Below, piece by piece: positions 58,901 through 64,000 of a DNA stretch of 64,000 nt. Made by a program: the position numbers and the translations under genes. This DNA is from Nemopilema nomurai (taxonomy: Eukaryota; Cnidaria; Scyphozoa; Rhizostomeae; Rhizostomatidae). The stretch is from NCBI GenBank assembly GCA_003864495.1, contig PEDN01001368.1:186001-250000 (forward strand), read 5' to 3'. Below the pieces are notes generated by a model. The model was not told the DNA's origin. It did no database searches and worked only from the letters and a program-made list of their open reading frames with translations. Each line of letters begins with the position of its first letter. Position 1 is the stretch's first letter.

Positions 58901-61900
58901 TGCATAGCACTACTCAGGCCTTCCTTTCCAATGTCTTCAATTTTACCTGGTTAGTCATCACTTACGTCATCTGTAGTCGTTTGCTGCACTGATGATCTAT
59001 TTTACACGGCGAGAAGTTTCGCAGCGAAAAAGTAGAAACGGTGTCTACTTTTTTGCACCGAATCATTCGCTGCGACCTTTTTAATTTCTACTTTTGCACA
59101 TATTTTTCGCGCGTTGGCGGTGTAAAATTCGTTTCGCATGATAAAATTCATCCCGTGTAATTCAGGTTTAAAAGCTAGCTTCAAGTAATGTCAAGTTCCC
59201 GTGGGGAAACATTTCTTTTATTAAAACATGCAGGTGGTTTCCTGTCCTTTTAGACGGTCAAAATAAACCCTGTTGATTTTACTGAATAAATTCACGTGTG
59301 TTAGTTTCAATGAAATTGCAAACCGCTTACACTTACTGTGATTACTTCAGGGAACTGGATGGTAATGACATAATATGTGATTGTGATATCAAGTGGTTTG
59401 TGATGAAGTCAAAAAACAAAAAAAGAGGCCCTAGTATAGGAAGTAGATGCAAGTACCCGAAACAGCTTGCGGGAACAAAGCTTAAAAATCTTGGTGGGCG
59501 GTCCTGGAATTGTGGTGAGTGTCAAGAATTTGTCATTTGAAAACTTGATGCGGTAGGATATGTTTATTGACGATGACTTCAAGCATGGTAATCGTTTTCG
59601 TCTCAATTAACTTTGGTCATTTTCCGAGGCTTGCATATTCCGCGGAGTGTTGGTCGAGGAAGTGCTTTTAGTATGAAAGAACTACGGCTTCACGGCTCCG
59701 CGCCATTTTGAATTTCTGTCGTACGAAGAATTTTTAAAACCAATTTCATATCTCCTTTTTTGTAGAGGGTGTTGGTTTTGAGCTGCCTGGATTCAATATT
59801 TTGCCAGTTCATAGTCAAGTTGTTTTCCAGAACGATTCGATTCAACTTACGTGTTCAAGTATGTGGCAACCTAGAGGACGCCTGGAGTGGGTTGTCAAAG
59901 GCCAGTCTTTGCCATCCACCAGAGTTTTTGGTGACATGAATTCGCGTGAAAACAAAAGCGTGCTCGTCATCAAAAGGTATCATTGATTTGCAGTTCTGTG
60001 TCCGGCGTTCCAGCAGATGTTCGGAGAAGAACCTCTTTTTCGAGTTGTTCTCCTTTTTCATCTCTGAAGTTTATTTAGCTGCTTTGGAAACTCAAATGCC
60101 GGGTATTGGTGCTTCCAAATTTACAACGTTCTTTCCGATCATGGCATTTCCCTGCAAAATTTACGTTGCTACATGTTTTCTTATTTATAAGAACCATAGG
60201 TTGGGTCCTAGCACTAAAAGTTTCTCTATTTTTCACTAGTTTCTAGTACTAAAAGTTTCTTATTTTTAAGCATTTAACATCAAATTTTGCGCCTTCTCTT
60301 GCATATTAATTGTATTAAAGTTTAAAACAACAGTAAGATGTGATGTCGTATCCCTTGTTCATTATTCTTATGGGAACAAGGGGACTTTTTATAGAGACAC
60401 AGTGTGCTTAAATTGTTGTATTATTTTCTTATTTTTATCGAGACACCCGGTACGTATTATTTTCCGGCTCAGATTGTCATCTTATTTCTTTGGAGTTTCT
60501 TAAAAAATATTTATTTAGTTCTAAAAGTTTCTTAAATTTTTGGGGCTCTAGTACTAGGTTTCTTATAAACCGGGTTTCTTAAAAAAAACCGTGTAACTCC
60601 TAAGTTGTGCTGTGAGTCGATGTTGATATTGCCTTTGTTTATCTTGTCTGTTTGGATGCAGTGCTTCAGTAAATGCTTGTTGCATTCTAGAGCTGACCTT
60701 CATCACAGCGGAGATTACCTCTGTCGTGCAGTTATCGAAAACGCTGGCGAAGTGTCTAAGCCAATATCATTGACTGTTATTGGATGGCAGACAAAGTTTT
60801 GTGCCCTTCAGCATGCAACCAGCGATAAAGGTATTACAAATGCATATTCAACAATACAGGAATCACTTCACACTAGTTGCCATAATTCAGTCGGCTCATT
60901 CAAAGGAATACACTAGATCTGGTTGTCCTGAATTTGCTCACGTCGCAGTGTTGAATGTTGCACCCTACCGAAAGCAGTCCTAGGTTTAGGAATGTTGCAC
61001 GTGGTAGTTTGTCTCGACCACCAGGGTAAAGATTTAAGAACATCAATTGACTTGAATACTTACCAGTCCAAGGAATTATTTGTAGCCCTGTTTTTATATT
61101 GCTGTACTTGCTTCTCATATTCTCTCTGCAATTGTCTGCTTTTCCAAACGTGTAGTTTGTTTTCTATCATCTTATTGACGATGGCCTCTGCACTCTTTGC
61201 ATTTTGCTTTCCAGATCTATCCCATTGTGTCAAAATTTGTCTTTAATAATTTAGCTCTCCGTTTTTCAGGAAATTTTCTCTGGCGCAGTACTGTTGCTGG
61301 TGCCACTGCTGGATGTTCATGTCCTTTTGGCGAGAAAGAACTGGCACACAGGCGATGCAGTAATTATGGTGAATGGGAACCGGCGGATACCTCGAGATGC
61401 TTATTTGAGAATGTTTTGACAAGAGAGCTGGATGCACTTATCAAAGTAATTTGTGTTTTTGAAGTTTGGGTGCTATGTCTATCCGTTGATAAGAATAACT
61501 GACTTCTGCCTTTCAGTTAGTGCTCGGTGTTGTGTAGGCAATGCTGTTTGGGCGATTGCACATCTGTCGCATGAAGATCGCATTTTGTGTGGGGCCTGGA
61601 GTAACAGACTACCTTCCTAGAGTAGCAAGTTTGTAGATGGTTATATGTTATCACCTTCATTTAGGTTTAAAGAGGAATAAAAATTATACCAAACATGAGT
61701 GTACATTATCAAGTTCTTCTTTTTTTTCTGCAGAGAGATGTGAATGAGACTTCACTCAATCAGATATTGGTGCATTTGAGCAATATAGTTAAAGTTTATA
61801 AAAAGAATATTACAGATAGTGTACAAGTAGAGTTTATTGCAAGATTGTTTGCTCAAATGGGGTCTATCAAGCAATTATCAAAAGGAAGACTCGACAAGGT

Positions 61901-63731
61901 AGTGCTTTTTGTGCCAAATAGCTTACCTACTGCGCCAATGTTTTGACTCGTAAATTGTGATGATATTTGTTTTCAGAACTTGTATTGTTTTGGTCAAATT
62001 TTTTTTTGCTTTGTTTCATCATTTAACAATAAAGTATCGACAATTTCACTTTCGGTACTGTATTTGAAATTATGAAAATGCGATTGTATTCATAGCATTA
62101 TATGTAGCTGTGTTTGAAAATGCAACAAAAAAAATTCTCCAGATCTTGACCATTTATGACCTCGTAGGTTTCGCCAAAGTTATATTACTCAGCTGCTTTC
62201 AGCTCTTTTTTCAGTCACTATAATTATGTGAAGCTTGTTGCCAAGGACCGTCATTGGTTCATTCTCAACTCGTATTTTGTTTTGGCCTGCAAACCTTTTT
62301 GTTTTTTAGGTGAGGGCCAGCGTCTCCAATATGATTACAAATTTAATTTCAACAGACAGTGAAACTGTGGCAAAAAACTTCGAGGAAGATGGAAAAATGA
62401 CGGAAAGGTGTTTGTTCTTGCTTTAAATAAGCTTGTTAGTTTGCCGGAAAAGGATAAAGCTCGTTTTGGAGTAGAACACACACTACGTTTCTAGAGCACG
62501 TTACTAGAAGAAGTAGTGCTGATTTATCCATTATTATGGCTCAATCTTTTCTTTCCTTCATCAGTTTATGTGCTTTCTGAGTCAGACTCTTGTTATTTGG
62601 GCTTCTTCTATGTATAAATATGCCTGTGGTCCTTCTATGAATTTACGATTGGTAACAAATATTTCTAAACTTAACAATGTCTTGAAGCATGCTTGTGCGA
62701 TCACACTTAGTCAATGAATAGAGACTGTTCTTCATTTGGATTCACCGGGTTTTTTCTTGTTTGTATTTGCATGCAAGAATTTAAGCAGAATGACACATTG
62801 AGCTAATGCGCGCTTGATTAATCATATTGTATTAATTCGGGTGCTCTGCCTTTTTGTTTGTTTAGCTAATTTTGTTTTGTCACTCTTGTGTTAGCTTACT
62901 GTCGGTTCTTGAGAGGTTCATGCTGGACTCGCTCAACCGCGAAATTGGTCATAGCCCCAAGGACTCTCCCGTCGCCCTGCCGGTCACTAGCAGTGTTGCC
63001 GCTTTTTCGCGTAGCTACAAGCCAGGCCATCCGCAAAGCCTCGTTTGCAATGCCTTGTTCAAGAATGCTTCCTATCCAAACAATGGCGTCCTTGGAGACT
63101 GCTCGGAATATTCCAACCACACAAGCCGCATAGAGGTTCGGTTTCCTGTTTTTAAAAGTGCTCTATGGTTAAACACGTTGAATAAAGAAAGTATAGTGGT
63201 GACTCGCCCAAACGGAGGCCGGAATGTTAACGGATGATTGGATTTCTTGGATTTTGAGCACTCGGATTGCAGAACCCCAGGAATTGACACTTAGGAATAA
63301 AGACTATTCGCTGTTCGAGAGTGGATATAGATGCTTCCTTTCTCTTTTCATGTTCTCTTTACGATTAAGTAGCTTCGCGTCTCTGATATTCTTTGTGATC
63401 TCCTTTTGAAAGCGAAACTCTGAGTCCTCAAAAGATTGTAAGTGTTCAACGATATAAGATGAATCCTATGATTTAAAGTCATGATATAAATGCATTTTCT
63501 TGAAATTTGACATTTCAATCTTACAGAGAATCGATGCTCAACTGGTGATACCAAGAGTCGTCTTTTCCTTGTCAATGGAACGTGAATTCAATAGTTCTAC
63601 GCAGCTGACAAACGTGACCTTCATCGCATACAAGACTGCAAGGCTTTTTGCTGACCCACATTTGCGAGGCATTGAGTCAAGAACATCCAATACCACAATA
63701 AACGGTGCTGTCATTGGAGTGCGCGTTCAAG
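52936..63731 (+). CDS. ADGRA-type adhesion GPCR (GPR123/124/125 group), extracellular part; 3' end outside window
   Basis: Thirteen exons with consistent phases: 52936-53126, 53502-53573, 55330-55401, 55760-55831, 55990-56061, 59351-59514, 59766-59976, 60691-60830, 61270-61445, 61734-61898, 62310-62407, 62895-63135 and 63527-63731, giving 626 residues so far. Order: signal peptide (1-24); LRRNT (CPATCSC, 27-33); four LRRs on four 72-bp phase-2 exons (64-160); LRRCT (CDCDIKW, 160-214); Ig split over two exons (LTCSS, LEWVV, SGDYLCRA); hormone-receptor domain (LWRSTVAGATAG, RRCSNYGEW; 332-390); GAIN (391 on, with IPRVVFSLS and NVTFIAYKTARLF). LRR-Ig-HormR-GAIN is the architecture of ADGRA receptors, which act at the plasma membrane (ADGRA2 in Wnt7 signalling). 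The GPS and seven helices lie beyond the window. Confidence 0.92.
58471..59163. mobile_element. Probable MITE in an ADGRA-like intron, about 690 bp
   Basis: The left end contains TTACACGAGATGA and the right end the inverse of TTACACGGGATGA. Further in, both ends have related text (TTCGC, CGAA, GCGAGAA). AGGT occurs next to both ends and could be a target duplication, but the exact borders are unclear. No coding capacity. Confidence 0.6.
60515..60595. repeat. Dispersed repeat, copy 2 (partner at 12685-12765)
   Basis: Contains TTAGTTCTAAAAGTTTCTT and GGGGCTCTAGTACTAGG, as in copy 1. The related phrase CTAAAAGTTTCT also recurs twice just upstream (60212-60260). It lies in the intron before the second Ig exon. 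Confidence 0.8.
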
Positions 63732-64000
63732 GTAAATGTTTTCGCTCATATTGATAGTTTCGGTGAAATGTGGCTTCTAGCTCAAAATCTTCGATTTATT
63801 GAAATTTTGACTATAATTTTATTTTTTGGGACTATATTTGACAATTTATTTTTGTATAGATAAATATTGCAGAAGAAAACGTGACAGGGTATATTGAGTA
63901 TATCTATAAGCTTTTATCAGGAGATACAAGGGTACTTACAATATGTATCTGGTGCCTGTATTATAAAGTCTAAAGAAATGCTTTGAGCTTGTATCTTCAT

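Overview
The window is nuclear DNA of an invertebrate animal. Genes are split by GT-AG introns, intergenic DNA is A/T-rich, and many transposon families are present (Ty1/copia, P element, hAT, PIF/Harbinger, Penelope-like, LINE). A ciliary dynein assembly factor, an aminergic-type GPCR, a group III phospholipase A2, a MAP9 homologue and an ADGRA-type adhesion GPCR fit a cnidarian-grade animal, possibly an anthozoan. That placement is inference, not something the sequence proves.

Layout. 65-1760 (+): the 3' exons of a DNAAF4 (DYX1C1) homologue, with a 16-copy 15-bp minisatellite starting right after one splice donor. 1761-9600: gene-poor DNA with several short tandem arrays. 9640-10240: a decayed LINE reverse transcriptase. 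10363-11550 (+): a one-exon class A GPCR with an amine-receptor pocket but no TM3-ECL2 disulfide. 12690-21800: a transposon graveyard holding a gypsy fragment, a Harbinger-like MITE, two tRNA-like sequences, a hAT transposase (KIAA1586-like), a P-element transposase with THAP domain, and a hAT MITE with 8-bp target duplication. 22035-26681 (-): a complete, very young copia element with two indistinguishable 192-bp LTRs. 26930-29884 (+): a small gene whose first exons resemble CYREN/MRI, including a Ku-binding motif. 30588-31010 (-): a Harbinger transposase remnant. 31876-38762 (+): a six-exon MAP9 homologue with a copy of part of its own exon 2 inside an intron. 39814-46028 (-): a seven-exon dihydropteridine reductase (QDPR), convergent with MAP9. 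47439-49465 (-): a two-exon secreted group III PLA2 whose intron holds a 643-bp Harbinger-like MITE and another 15-bp minisatellite. 49950-50440: Penelope-like fragments in opposite orientations. 52936-63731 (+): the extracellular half of an ADGRA-type adhesion GPCR (LRR, LRRCT, Ig, HormR, GAIN), running off the window.

The host genes belong to unrelated pathways: ciliary assembly, amine sensing, NHEJ control, microtubule binding, biopterin recycling, lipid hydrolysis and adhesion signalling. I see no operon-like or functionally clustered system. The most interesting items are the GPCR without its disulfide, the invertebrate CYREN-like gene beside a fresh copia insertion, the intronic copy of a MAP9 exon, the unusual copia LTR ends with a half-tRNA type primer site, and three single-base breaks (two in A/T runs) that may be assembly errors.
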